Shown: positions 43,591-52,747, counted from the first letter of the stretch. The stretch is 64,000 nt of DNA from Parazoarcus communis SWub3 = DSM 12120 (GCF_003226565.1 NZ_QKOE01000002.1:186001-250000), one strand, 5' to 3'. Translations and numbers: made by a program. Notes: generated from the letters alone by a model not told the origin.

Positions 43591-43920
43591 ATGACGCTCC
43601 GTTTTTCGCGCCACCAGGACGTGGAGTTCGTCTGGGACCAGAGCGTGCGCACCTGACTCGGCTGCTACCGTCGCGCCTTCGAGTGGCTCGGCGCCGTGCC
43701 CGCGCGGCTCGTCATCGACAACGCCAAGTGCGTGATCACCCGCGCGCGCCCGCACGGCGCTTTTCGCGCTGCTGATCCAGGACGAGATCGCCCGGCGCGA
43801 GCAGAAGAAGTTCGGCAACCGGCTGCTCGCCTCGGCCACCGTCGACCGGCTACGCCACAACGCCTATTGTCTCACCCTCGACGGGGTCTCTTGCCGCGCG
43901 CGCCGACAGGGTCCGAATCG
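43591..43920 (+). pseudogene. IS21-family istA/istB remnant
   Basis: Frame 1 from 43591 gives TLRFSRHQDVEFVWDQSVRT, then an in-frame TGA, then LGCYRRAFEWLGAVPARLVIDNAKCVITRAR, matching the IstA DDE core. From 43758 a shifted frame gives FALLIQDEIARREQKKFGNRLL, the IstB N-terminus, joined directly to ATVDRLRHNAYCLTLDGVSCRARR, the IstB C-terminus. Most of both genes is deleted. The rest of 43470-44050 shows no other gene; partial repeats of GTGGCT near 44000-44030 may be IS terminal repeats. Confidence 0.75.
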
Positions 43921-44050
43921 GGCGAAGAGCGCCCTTGCCAGCACCCCAAAAACATCGATTCTTGACCCCCAACGACGTCCGTTAGCGCCCGGCTCGAGTG
44001 GCTTCTATATGCCGATCATCGGTGGCTCTATTGTGGCGGTCAGTGACAGG

Positions 44051-44104
44051 CGATGAGCGACAAGCGCCGGAGTACTCACGGGATAGCGGTTGAATATCCT
44101 ATCC
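44051..44104 (+). repeat. Dispersed direct repeat, copy 2
   Basis: 54 bp from CGATGAGCGACAAGCG to CCTATCC match copy 3 at 51 of 54 positions, but the first 8 bases of the longer unit are different here. The internal frame reads MSDKRRSTHGIAVEYP. It lies directly after the IS21 remnant and before the quinohemoprotein gene end. Confidence 0.85.
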
Positions 44105-44148
44105 TTTTGAAGGCCGCGGCGGCCAAGCGACCACCGCAGCCAACCTAC

Positions 44149-46224
44149 TTACTTCTTCGGTCGCACCGCGTCTGCTGTGCCGAGAATGAAGGCCTTGATC
44201 TTCTCCACTTCTCCGGGGGTCAGCTTGCCGGTGAAATCCGGCATGCCGCGCGATACGAACGGTCCTTCGAAGACGAACCGATCGAGATGTTCGATGGTTG
44301 TCGCCGCGGAATACCCCAGGTTGGGAATGGCGCCACCTTTGTCCACGCCCGGGACGCCGTGGCAGAAGGCGCAATTCATCACATAGAGCGCAGTTCCTTC
44401 GGGCACGTCGTCAGGCTTGTATTTGACGCCAGAAACCAAGTTGTTGACCTGATACTCGACGAAGGGAGGCATTTTCGCATTGCCGCCCAGGGCGAAGGTA
44501 TATACCGTACCCGGCGTGCGACGCTCGGAGGCACGGGCCGACAGGCCATATACCCCACCCCAGCCGACTGCAATGGATACGTACTGCCTGCCGTCGACTT
44601 CGTAGGTTACTGGTGCGGCGATGACACCGGTGCCCATTGGTGCCGACCATAACTCCTTGCCGTCACGTGCGTCGAAGGCCATCAGGCGTGCGTCTGCCGT
44701 ACCCTGAAACACCACGTTGCTGGCGGTGACCAGGGTGCCGCCGTTCCAGGGCGAGACGTGCTCTTTACGCCAGACCTCCTTCTGAGCAACCGGATCCCAC
44801 GCGATCAGACGGCCAAAAGGCTGACTGGTGGGGGGCCGGGTATTGACCAGCATTCCGAGGTTCCAGCCGATGCCGGACATCGCCTGCCCGGGCTTGGCTT
44901 TGTTGTATGCCCAGCTCTTGTCCTCCTGAAGCACCAGTGGAACGTTTTGCGCCGGGAAGTAGGCCAGGCCTGTCTGCGGGCTGTAGGACATCGAATGCCA
45001 GTTGTGTGCGCCGAAGGGCCCGGGCGTCGCGTCGAAGGGCTTGTCTGGATCGCGTGCGGCAGGATTCTCGATGGGGCGGCCATTGGCATCGTATCCAGTC
45101 GCCCAGTTCACCGGGACAAAGTTCTGTGCCGAGATGAACTTGCCATTGGTGCGGTCGATGACGAAGAAGAAGCCGTTCTTTGGCGCATGCAGGATGACCT
45201 TGCGCGGTTTGCCCTCCAGTTTGATGTCGGCCAGGATCAGGTCCTGTGTAGAGGTGTAGTCCCAGTTGTCTGCAGGCGTTTGCTGATAATGCCAGACGTA
45301 TTCGCCAGTGTCAGGTTTGAGTGCGACGATGGACGCGGTGTACAGGTTGTCACCACCGGCCGGGCTGCGTTTGCGGTGTGACCATGGCGAAGGGTTGCCG
45401 GTGCCGATGTACATCAGATCAAGCTCGGCGTCATACACCATCGAGTTCCACACCGTGCCACCTCCTCCGGCCTCCCAGTACTTGCCCGCTGGGTCCCAGG
45501 TCTTGGCCGCCGCCGCCATGGACGCGTCTTCGAAGGGCTGATCCGGATTTCCCGGCACCGTGAACCAGCGCCAGGCCTGCCTGCCGGTGTCGGTGTCGTA
45601 GGCGGTGATATAGCCACGTACGCCATACTCCGCGCCGCCGTTGCCGATGATGACTTTGCCCTTGATCACGCGCGGTGCGCCAGTGATGGTGTAAGGTTTG
45701 CTGCTGTCGATCAGCGTGTTCTGCTCCCACAGCTTCCTGCCGGTTTTTGCGTCGATTGCGAGCAGCCTGCCGTCCAGCGAACCGACGAAGACCTTGCCGC
45801 CATACACCGCCACGCCCCTGTTTACTACGTCACAACACGCGTCCTTACCTTTTTCACGCGGGACTCCCGGGTCGTAGGTCCAGATGTTCCGTCCGCTTCG
45901 GACGTCTACTGCATGTACGATGCTCCATGGTGCCGTCACGTACATCACGCCATCGACCACGATAGGCGTGGCTTCAACGCCACGCGTCGACTCGAGGTCG
46001 TAAGACCAGACAAGGCCCATCTCCTTGACATTGTCCGGGGTGATCTGGGTAAGCGGGCTGAAGCGTGTACCCGCATCATCATAGCCGTGGCTGGGCCATT
46101 CTCCGCCCGCCGCGAACGCGGCGGAACTCAGCATCAGGCAGCCCAGACCAAATGCTGTTTGCTGCAGGCGCTTGCGCGCGGGGGCGATGCCACTGCGCGG
46201 CTGCACAAATACCGTCGTCAACAT
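44149..46224 (-). CDS. Quinohemoprotein alcohol dehydrogenase (PQQ propeller plus C-terminal cytochrome c domain)
   Basis: The 691-residue protein starts at ATG 46224 after GAAAGGAGA and has a signal peptide ending AAFA. Propeller features are the vicinal Cys pair in KDACCDVVNRG, W-repeats, and the catalytic Asp region TPADNWDYTSTQ. The residue two after the last Asp of DNWD is Thr, not Asp, favouring calcium over lanthanide. The C-terminal heme domain has NCAFCHG near residue 606 and the Met ligand in SRGMPDF. This is the type II quinohemoprotein ADH layout, oxidising primary alcohols or similar such as tetrahydrofurfuryl alcohol or butanol in relatives. It is preceded by its own channel gene. 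Confidence 0.92.
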   Translation of the reverse strand: MLTTVFVQPRSGIAPARKRLQQTAFGLGCLMLSSAAFAAGGEWPSHGYDDAGTRFSPLTQITPDNVKEMGLVWSYDLESTRGVEATPIVVDGVMYVTAPWSIVHAVDVRSGRNIWTYDPGVPREKGKDACCDVVNRGVAVYGGKVFVGSLDGRLLAIDAKTGRKLWEQNTLIDSSKPYTITGAPRVIKGKVIIGNGGAEYGVRGYITAYDTDTGRQAWRWFTVPGNPDQPFEDASMAAAAKTWDPAGKYWEAGGGGTVWNSMVYDAELDLMYIGTGNPSPWSHRKRSPAGGDNLYTASIVALKPDTGEYVWHYQQTPADNWDYTSTQDLILADIKLEGKPRKVILHAPKNGFFFVIDRTNGKFISAQNFVPVNWATGYDANGRPIENPAARDPDKPFDATPGPFGAHNWHSMSYSPQTGLAYFPAQNVPLVLQEDKSWAYNKAKPGQAMSGIGWNLGMLVNTRPPTSQPFGRLIAWDPVAQKEVWRKEHVSPWNGGTLVTASNVVFQGTADARLMAFDARDGKELWSAPMGTGVIAAPVTYEVDGRQYVSIAVGWGGVYGLSARASERRTPGTVYTFALGGNAKMPPFVEYQVNNLVSGVKYKPDDVPEGTALYVMNCAFCHGVPGVDKGGAIPNLGYSAATTIEHLDRFVFEGPFVSRGMPDFTGKLTPGEVEKIKAFILGTADAVRPKK

Positions 46225-46297
46225 AGTGTCTCCTTTCTTCTCTCTTGTAATGGGGGGGGCGCGACACGCCTGATCCCTTGCCAGCGGACGGCTCCGC

Positions 46298-47209
46298 TCA
46301 GAACACCTTGAGTACGCGCAGGTTCAGGCGATCGTCTTCGCGGAAGCCGTTATGTACCGATATGTCACGACCGTAGCTGGCCAATAGTTGCACGTCTGGC
46401 GCAATGAACCAGCCGGTGCCGATACTGACCTTGGTCGTACGCAGACGGTCGCCTTGATTGACTCCGGCGATCTCGGTTTCGCCGCCGAAGGTATGGGAGA
46501 CTCCTGCGCGCAGATCCCAGGCATCGGATATGTGATACCGCAGATAGCCTTGGAACTGCATTGAGGGCTTCTGCTTCATCGTTACCTTGGCAGCACCGAA
46601 CTTGTCGTTCTTGCCGTACAAGGTGATATCGCCCGCAAGATCGAGCGAAACCCTGTCCGATAGCTTGGTGATGAACCCCGCTTGCAGAGCGAACTTCCAG
46701 CGGTTTTCACCCAGGTTCAAGGCATCATCATTGTCGTAGTTGCCGGTCGGTGCGTAGATGAAGGGGGTGATGCCAAAATAGGTACCTGTTTGCGGGCGGT
46801 TTACCAGCCACACCGTTGCTGCCAGGATCAGGTCACCCACCCCACTGGTACTGCCCAGCGCCGACAGGTCGTCCTTGCCTTCCAGCCTGCCGAATGGAAG
46901 CAGAAACTGTGGATCGACGATATAGCCGCCGATCTCGGTGAAATGTACGCCGCGCAGGATGCCGACCTGCGAATCCAGTCGCATGTCGCCCGGGGCCTTG
47001 TGCCCCTTCGCATAGAGTGCATCGCGGGTGGCATATTGGTAATACAGCATTGCCAGGTTGGTACCGGCGGGCAAGGCCGTGTAATCGCCTGCGTCAACGT
47101 CAACCGCGTGTGCTTGCGGTATCGTCAGCGCCATGCACAGCGCCGCTGCGCCCCCAAGACCGCACCAGCTGTTCTGGTACGTCCTCGCTGTCCACTTGAG
47201 TGGCTTCAT
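46298..47209 (-). CDS. Outer-membrane channel (MetA/SphA-like transporter family), paired with the quinohemoprotein
   Basis: The 303-residue protein has a signal peptide ending PQAHA and barrel strands such as LAMLYYQYATRDALYAKG, GIFGITPFIYAPTGNYDNDDALNLGENRWKFALQAGF-like sequence, and QFQGYLRYHISDAWDLRAGVSHTFGG. It ends in RVLKVF. It resembles the protein at 28824 in family but not closely. A sigma-54 promoter at 47282-47296 serves it and the following quinohemoprotein gene as one unit. Confidence 0.82.
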   Translation of the reverse strand: MKPLKWTARTYQNSWCGLGGAAALCMALTIPQAHAVDVDAGDYTALPAGTNLAMLYYQYATRDALYAKGHKAPGDMRLDSQVGILRGVHFTEIGGYIVDPQFLLPFGRLEGKDDLSALGSTSGVGDLILAATVWLVNRPQTGTYFGITPFIYAPTGNYDNDDALNLGENRWKFALQAGFITKLSDRVSLDLAGDITLYGKNDKFGAAKVTMKQKPSMQFQGYLRYHISDAWDLRAGVSHTFGGETEIAGVNQGDRLRTTKVSIGTGWFIAPDVQLLASYGRDISVHNGFREDDRLNLRVLKVF

Positions 47210-47281
47210 TCCATTGTCTCCATTAGTAGTAATATTCGGCGGCCGCTTTCCAATGTCGTGGAGCTGGCCCTGCGGCTTCTT

Positions 47282-47296
47282 GCAGAAGCCGTGCCA
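47282..47296 (-). promoter_or_regulatory. Sigma-54 (-24/-12) promoter of the second PQQ unit
   Basis: Minus-strand sequence TGGCA-CGGCTT-CTGC keeps GG at -24 and GC at -12 with one mismatch to TTGC. It lies 72 bases before the channel gene ATG and beside the divergent activator gene. Confidence 0.75.
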
Positions 47297-47372
47297 ATGA
47301 AAATAACTACAACAAAAACAGTTGGTTAATGGATTATGAGTACGACCCTGAACAATAACGGGGTAGCTGCGC

Positions 47373-47416
47373 TGTATCGTTTCAAGTCAGGCTGTTCCGG
47401 CTGTTGGATCGATACA
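47373..47416. promoter_or_regulatory. Candidate activator half-sites before the divergent regulator
   Basis: TGTATCG (47373-47379) and CGATACA (47410-47416) are exact inverted half-sites 30 bases apart. They lie 77-120 bases upstream of the -24/-12 element, a usual enhancer position, and differ from the TGTCGC sites of the first PQQ unit. Confidence 0.45.
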
Positions 47417-47441
47417 CGCCACCCCCGACACAGGAGGAGAC

Positions 47442-49373
47442 ATGAGACCCGTCCGGACGGAATTCGACCGCAAGGTGCTGCACGCACGCCAGTTGCTGCG
47501 CGAGGCCCGTGACATTCCCCCCAGCTTGGTGGCAGATGACGTGCAACGCTCGTGGTCACGCTCCATCCGGCATGGCCTGAGCGAACGCGACCGCGTATTG
47601 TTCAATCCGGTTTCGGCGGCACAACTGCGCCGAATCAACGAAGTACATCGCACCTTGCTTGGTCACGCCGAACCCGAGATGGAGCGCTTGTTTTCCGCGC
47701 TGGACAATGCCCATTGGGTGCTTGCCTGTCTGGAGGTGGGGGGCAACATCATCAAGACTTTGGGCGGACAGAGTGCGGAGTTGCGCGATATCGCCACGGT
47801 CTTGCGTCCGGGGTTGAACCTGAGTGAGCGCGTGGCTGGCACCAATGCGCCCGGCTTTGCCCTGGAGGAGAGGCGGGCCATTGCCGTGCGTGGTAGCGAG
47901 CATTTTCTCGAAGAGGCCCAAATGTGTGCCTGTGCCGCAGTGCCGATCTTCGAGCCATCCGGTGCATTGGCCGGGGTGCTGAACGCGTCACGCCATCACC
48001 GCAGCGCATCCATTGGCATTATGGAGCCGCTTGCACTGGCTGCCCGCGCAGTCGAGAACCGCATGGTTGCCGCTCTGTCCGCGCCCTTGCGCCTGCGCTT
48101 GCATTACAGCGCCGAGTTGGTCAACTCGCCGATGTGCGGTCTGCTGGCGGTTTCCCGCGATGGCCAGATTCTTGGCGCGAACCCTTTGGCACGCCAACTG
48201 CTTGAGTTGGACACACTGATTGAATCGGATCCGTGCATGGAGACGGTATTCCAGCAGAAGGTTGGCCTGTTGCTCGACACGTTGCGTAGGCACGGTAGCA
48301 CTCCCACGCCGATTCACTGCCACAACGGCGTGCGCATTCATGCTTGTCTGGCTGACGCTGCGCCCACGCGTGCGGTGTCAGTGGCACCTGCCGCATCGTA
48401 TGATGTTGCCCGGACCAGCATGTCCCCGATGTTGCTTGATCCGGAACTCGTGCAGCGTGTTCGGCAGGTCGAACGTGCTTTCGCGCGCGATATTCCGGTG
48501 CTCATCAATGGTGAAACCGGTACAGGCAAGGAGGTACTCGCACGTCATTTGCACGAGGTGGGCCCGCGTGCCTCGGGTCCCTTCGTCGCCATCAATTGCT
48601 CGGCGATCCCGGCCAGCCTGATTGAGTCCGAGCTGTTTGGCTACGATGGCGGTGCCTTTACCGGTGCGCGGCGGGGCGGTATGGCTGGGCGTTTCGAGCA
48701 GGCCAATGGCGGCACTTTGTTCCTTGACGAAATCGGCGACATGCCGCTCGAGCTGCAGGCCCGCCTGTTGCGTGTCCTGCAGGAACGTACGTTGACCCGG
48801 CTGGGCAGTGCTCGCAGCATTGCGCTCAACTGTTCAGTGATCTGCGCGACCCACCGCGATCTCGTACAACGTGTCGCCAGCGGTGAGTTTCGAGAGGATT
48901 TGTACTACCGCATCAATGGCTTGCGTATCACTTTGCCTGCGCTGCGTCAGCGCAGCGATCTCGATGACCTTATCGATCATTTCCTTGCACAGGAAATGGC
49001 TTCCGCGGTTCCGCCGCTGACCCTCGCCGCGCGCCACTGTCTGTACCGTCATAACTGGCCGGGCAACATCCGTGAACTTCAGCAGGTACTTCGCCTTGGC
49101 GTGGCGCTTGCCGAGGGAGACAGCATTGACCTTATTCACCTGCCAACAGAGCTGACCGCTGCCCCGCCTGCGCTTCCGCCTGACCCAGCCGATATGCAGA
49201 CCCACTGCCCGGATGGCAAGGCAACGCTGCGTCAGGCTGAGGCGGAAGTGGTCCGGTCTGCCTTTCTGCGAAATGATCGTAATGTTTCTGCCACGGCACG
49301 CAATCTCGGCATCGCCCGCGCCACGCTGTATCGAAAGCTACGCAATTATGGTCTGCTGACTGGGGAGGGATGA
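47442..49373 (+). CDS. AcoR-like sigma-54-dependent activator of the quinohemoprotein unit
   Basis: The 643-residue protein starts at ATG 47442 after AGGAGGAGA. The N-terminal GAF region includes NPVSAAQLRRINEVHRTLLGHAEPEMERLF and VAGTNAPGFALEERRAIAVRG. The AAA+ domain has Walker A GETGTGKE near residue 357, an intact GAFTGA near 404, and DEIGDMPLELQARLLRVLQE. A Fis helix-turn-helix ends it (NVSATARNLGIARATLYRKLRNYG). It is divergent from the channel and quinohemoprotein genes. Its last 113 bases are duplicated at 60517-60629. Confidence 0.92.
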   Translation: MRPVRTEFDRKVLHARQLLREARDIPPSLVADDVQRSWSRSIRHGLSERDRVLFNPVSAAQLRRINEVHRTLLGHAEPEMERLFSALDNAHWVLACLEVGGNIIKTLGGQSAELRDIATVLRPGLNLSERVAGTNAPGFALEERRAIAVRGSEHFLEEAQMCACAAVPIFEPSGALAGVLNASRHHRSASIGIMEPLALAARAVENRMVAALSAPLRLRLHYSAELVNSPMCGLLAVSRDGQILGANPLARQLLELDTLIESDPCMETVFQQKVGLLLDTLRRHGSTPTPIHCHNGVRIHACLADAAPTRAVSVAPAASYDVARTSMSPMLLDPELVQRVRQVERAFARDIPVLINGETGTGKEVLARHLHEVGPRASGPFVAINCSAIPASLIESELFGYDGGAFTGARRGGMAGRFEQANGGTLFLDEIGDMPLELQARLLRVLQERTLTRLGSARSIALNCSVICATHRDLVQRVASGEFREDLYYRINGLRITLPALRQRSDLDDLIDHFLAQEMASAVPPLTLAARHCLYRHNWPGNIRELQQVLRLGVALAEGDSIDLIHLPTELTAAPPALPPDPADMQTHCPDGKATLRQAEAEVVRSAFLRNDRNVSATARNLGIARATLYRKLRNYGLLTGEG

Positions 49374-49478
49374 TCAAGGCTCTCCGGTCAGGGATGGCAA
49401 CTGTGTGCCGAGCTGATTGGCGGGCACTGCGGGTGAAAACAACCCGCCCTGGAAGCGGTCGCAGCCATGGGCGGCCAG
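49261..49478. repeat. Large duplication, left copy
   Basis: These 218 bases match 60517-60734 with four differences. They cover the last 113 bases of the sigma-54 activator gene and the first 105 bases of the EAL-gene end. The next segment (49475-49560) matches 61379-61464, so 648 bp of the EAL gene are deleted here at a CCAG microhomology. Confidence 0.92.
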
Positions 49479-49560
49479 TTCCATGCGTTCGCGGACGCGC
49501 TCGGTGTAGCTTTCGAGATGGAAGCCAAAGTTGCCACGCTCCTCCCGCTTGATGTGGTGC
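49374..49560 (-). pseudogene. Remnant of a GGDEF-EAL protein gene (internally deleted copy)
   Basis: The frame reads HHIKREERGNFGFHLESYTERVRERMEL joined to AAHGCDRFQGGLFSPAVPANQLGTQLPSLTGEP. Compared with the intact gene at 60630-62909 this is residues near the start of the EAL domain fused in frame to the very C-terminus, after loss of 216 codons including all catalytic residues. The copy ends at 49560. Confidence 0.88.
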
Positions 49561-49584
49561 ATCGAACAGGGCCTGCGGCAATGC

Positions 49585-49646
49585 CCGGTTGACGATGAGC
49601 GACAAGCGCCGGGGTACTCACGGGATCGCGGTTGAATTTCCTATCC
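49585..49646 (+). repeat. Dispersed direct repeat, copy 3
   Basis: 62 bp matching copy 1 (five differences) and copy 2 (three in 54). Internal frame MSDKRRGTHGIAVEFP from 49595. It joins the deleted EAL remnant to the terminator of the oxygenase operon, so it marks the left end of the inserted 49.6-60.5 kb segment. Confidence 0.85.
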
Positions 49647-49700
49647 CCGGCAAGAGGCCCGCCGCTGCACCGGGCAGACGGCGGGCCTCTTGCCGGGGAT
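49643..49700 (-). terminator. Strong terminator of the Rieske oxygenase operon
   Basis: Arms of 22 bases at 49643-49664 and 49679-49700 are perfectly complementary around a 14-nt loop (left arm begins ATCCCCGGCAAGAGG). It lies 13 bases after the DUF1329 gene stop on the minus strand. Confidence 0.85.
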
Positions 49701-49712
49701 GCGGGCCGGTGC

Positions 49713-51065
49713 CTACCGGTCCGCGTCGGCGGCGGCGGCGTCGCCGGTGAAGAAGGACTCGTTCTTGCGGGCGACGACCCGGTAAGTCTCATCCTGGAAC
49801 AGACCTTGAACGGTGCTCATGGTGCCGGCCTGCAGGTTGTAGATGGTCACGGGCTTGGCCAGGACGGCGGGCACCGCGGGGACGAAGAAGTTGGGCACCA
49901 CCGAGGTCCGCCACAGCTTGCCTTCCGAGTCGTAGCCATCCACCAGGGTCAGCAGCCAGGTGTCCTCGTCGAAGTAGTAGCGGCGCTTGGGTACGGCGTG
50001 CCGCTTGCCCGACACCACGCTGGCCTCCACCTCCCAGACGCGGTGCAGCTCCCAGCGCAGCTTGTCGGCGTTGAGGTGGAACCTGTCGAAGGCCTCGGCC
50101 TCCTTCGCCGTCACCAGTTCGTTGTTGTTGTAGGGGATGTACATCTCCCGCTTGCCCACCAGCTTCCACTCGAAGCGGTCGGGGTGGCCCATGAAGCCCA
50201 TCACTTCGTCGAAGTAGTTGGCGCCGGACGAAACGAAGTCCGGCGTGTCGTAGGCCACCGTCGGCGCCCGCCGCACACGGCGCTGGCCCACCAGGTACTG
50301 CCAGGCCTGGCGCGGCACCTTGGCGTTGATGCTGTCACGCAGCACCAGGGATTCCCCTGCCTTGAACGGCGGCGCGGTGGTGTTGAAGCGCTGCAGGAAG
50401 TACTCCCCGCTCCAGTCCTGGGCCGAGCCGTCCTTGTAGTAGTAAGGGTGCTGGAAGAAGTTGTCGGTACGCGTGGCCATGGCGCGGGCGCCATTGGAGG
50501 TGCCGACGATGTTCTTCGAGCCAAACTCCACCGACTCGGGCTCGATGCGCAGGATGTAGTTCCAGATCACCTCGACGCCGGACTTGGGGATCGGGAAGGG
50601 CACCCCACCAAAACAGCCCTCCACCGACAGGCCGGCCTCCACCGTCCTGCAGGCGGTCGCATTGCGGGCGGTGGCGTCGTACACATGCTGGGGAGCAACG
50701 GCCGTGCGGTGGGTGGGGAAGACATTGACGCGGAAGGACTCCGGGTATTTCTCCAGGAGGGCCGCCGTGCCTTCGGACAGCTTGTCGGCGTACTGGGCCA
50801 TGTTGGCCGCGGAGATCTGCACGACAGGCTTTTCACCGGGAAACAGGCTGACCGGAATGTCCCCCACCCTGGCGCCGGCCGCCTTGGTTACCGTGCCGTT
50901 CCAGGCCGGGATGCTGCCGTCCTTGTTGCCCGCCCGCTCGCCACCGAGGGGCGTCAGGGCGCTCTTGAGCTGGGCTGCCTCGTCGGCGGAAACCGCGGCG
51001 ACAGCCGGCTGAAACTGGGCCAGCGCACCGAACACGACCAGATGGATGATAGTCTTGCTCTTCAT
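49713..51065 (-). CDS. DUF1329 periplasmic (LolA-like) protein
   Basis: The 450-residue protein has a signal peptide ending AVAA and DUF1329 features: LTPLGGERAGNKDGSIPAWNG, YDATARNATAC, RRVRRAPTVAYDTPDFV, YIPYNNNELVTAKE and YYFDEDTWLLTLVDGYDSEGKLWR. DUF1329 proteins resemble LolA and regularly pair with DUF1302 barrels in aromatic and steroid degradation regions, suggesting envelope handling of hydrophobic substrates. It is last in the operon and ends before a strong hairpin. Confidence 0.9.
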   Translation of the reverse strand: MKSKTIIHLVVFGALAQFQPAVAAVSADEAAQLKSALTPLGGERAGNKDGSIPAWNGTVTKAAGARVGDIPVSLFPGEKPVVQISAANMAQYADKLSEGTAALLEKYPESFRVNVFPTHRTAVAPQHVYDATARNATACRTVEAGLSVEGCFGGVPFPIPKSGVEVIWNYILRIEPESVEFGSKNIVGTSNGARAMATRTDNFFQHPYYYKDGSAQDWSGEYFLQRFNTTAPPFKAGESLVLRDSINAKVPRQAWQYLVGQRRVRRAPTVAYDTPDFVSSGANYFDEVMGFMGHPDRFEWKLVGKREMYIPYNNNELVTAKEAEAFDRFHLNADKLRWELHRVWEVEASVVSGKRHAVPKRRYYFDEDTWLLTLVDGYDSEGKLWRTSVVPNFFVPAVPAVLAKPVTIYNLQAGTMSTVQGLFQDETYRVVARKNESFFTGDAAAADADR

Positions 51066-51092
51066 GTTGGGATTCCTCTTATGGGCGGGTGA

Positions 51093-52736
51093 TCAGAAGC
51101 TGCGCTGAATCGACAGCGACACGAAGTCGCGATCCCCGTGGAAGTTCTGGTAGGAATTGAGGCCGGCCGGCGTGGCCACCGACCCTGCTATGCCGATGTA
51201 ATGGGTGTAGTTGAGACCCACGTGCCAGGCCTTCTGGTACACGACCTTGGCCCCGACGCTGACGCTGCCGCCCTGCTCCGCCGGGAACAGCACACCATTG
51301 ACCGACGAGCGCCCGAACAGGCCGTAGCTCACGCCGATGGGCAGCTGCAGATCGGTCTCGGGCAGTACCTGGAAGTACTCGGGCGTAAACACAAACTGCA
51401 CGGCGCCCGCATCCCGGGTGGCGTTGGGGTCCAGCGCCTCGGCGTTGTCGGTTACGCGCAGGCGACGGTTGAAGGCAAACTCGCCGAGAAACGAGGCCCC
51501 ATCCCACAGGGCGTTGGCCCCCAGCACGCTGATGGCCGACAGGTTGAGGTGCAGGGTGTTGCCCTTGGGAAAGCGCGCGTTGCTGCCCCCGTCGGCGGCC
51601 GGGTCGTTGATGGTGAAAATGAAACTGCCCGCCGCCACCAGGGGCTGGTTGCTGCGCACCGATAGCTCCCCCGCCACGTTGGTATCGCCGACCAGCGTGC
51701 TGAAGCTGCCGCCCACGGTGCGGATGTTGCGCCCGAAGACCATCACATAATCCTGCGGCACCACGCCAGCGGGGCCGGCGTTGAAGCGGGCATAGAACTG
51801 GGGCAGCTTTTCGTGGAAGGTCGCGGCATACAGGCCGTACTCGCTGTCGCTGGCCTTGAAGCGCACCTGGACCCCGCCCTGTCCCGCGTTGCCGGGCTCG
51901 ATGTCCTTGCCGCGCCGAGCCGGGCCGTAGGGCGTGTACAGCAGCTCCCCGCCGTCATCCACGAAGTCGGCAAAACTGAAGTAGCTGCCCGCCGCCGGCA
52001 GGCGCGACTTGCGCCATTCGGGCTGGATGTAGGCGCCCACCAGGAGGTCGGGCGTGATCTGCAGCTGGGCCGATACCTGGCCCACCGGCCGCGCCACCTC
52101 CTTGAACTGGGAGTTGGGCACCGACAGGGCCCGGGCCAGGTCCAGGGGCGTCTGGGCACCGGCGATGCCGTTGTTGCCGAAGAACAGGCTCTCGCCGTAA
52201 AGCTGGGTGAAGCGGCCCGCCTTGAGGTTGAGATTCATATCCCCCACCGACTGGCGGGTATACGCAAAGGCATCCAGGACCTCGGCATTGCGCCCGTGGG
52301 TGATGCGCGTGTGCTTGTTGAAGCGGTCGTAGGGGCCGCTCTGGTTGAGGCCGGGGGCATCGGCGGCGCTACGGTCGTTGCTGCGCTGATAGACGTCGTC
52401 GTACCACCCCGCCGCGCTCACCCGAAAGCCGCTGTCACGCTTGTAGCGCACCCCCAGCTCGGTGAGGATGTCGAGGCGGTTGGAGATGAGCCCGCGGCTG
52501 AAATTGCGGTCGCCGTCATTGGTATTGACCTGGGGCGTGAGCCCGGCCAGGCCCTCCGGCGCCACGCTGGCGCTCACCCCGCGCACGCGCCAGGCGGTGC
52601 TGTACTTGAGGGTAGTGTCCCAGGAGATGGCCAGGTCCGGCGAGTCCGTGTCCACCGTAAAGGACAGGGCCGGCTCAGACAGGACCATGCCCGCACAGGC
52701 CCAGGCCACCGCGCTGGCAAGAAGCTTGATCTGCAT
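51093..52736 (-). CDS. DUF1302 outer-membrane beta-barrel protein
   Basis: The 547-residue protein has a signal peptide and the DUF1302 N-terminus LAISWDTTLKYSTAWRV, NTNDGDRNFSRGLISNRLDILTELGVRYKRDSGFRVSAAGWYDDVY, and repeated barrel strands ending in SLSIQRSF. It probably forms a substrate-uptake channel with the DUF1329 partner encoded 27 bases downstream. It sits after the oxygenase gene in the same operon. Confidence 0.9.
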   Translation of the reverse strand: MQIKLLASAVAWACAGMVLSEPALSFTVDTDSPDLAISWDTTLKYSTAWRVRGVSASVAPEGLAGLTPQVNTNDGDRNFSRGLISNRLDILTELGVRYKRDSGFRVSAAGWYDDVYQRSNDRSAADAPGLNQSGPYDRFNKHTRITHGRNAEVLDAFAYTRQSVGDMNLNLKAGRFTQLYGESLFFGNNGIAGAQTPLDLARALSVPNSQFKEVARPVGQVSAQLQITPDLLVGAYIQPEWRKSRLPAAGSYFSFADFVDDGGELLYTPYGPARRGKDIEPGNAGQGGVQVRFKASDSEYGLYAATFHEKLPQFYARFNAGPAGVVPQDYVMVFGRNIRTVGGSFSTLVGDTNVAGELSVRSNQPLVAAGSFIFTINDPAADGGSNARFPKGNTLHLNLSAISVLGANALWDGASFLGEFAFNRRLRVTDNAEALDPNATRDAGAVQFVFTPEYFQVLPETDLQLPIGVSYGLFGRSSVNGVLFPAEQGGSVSVGAKVVYQKAWHVGLNYTHYIGIAGSVATPAGLNSYQNFHGDRDFVSLSIQRSF

Positions 52737-52747
52737 GCTCGGCCCCC

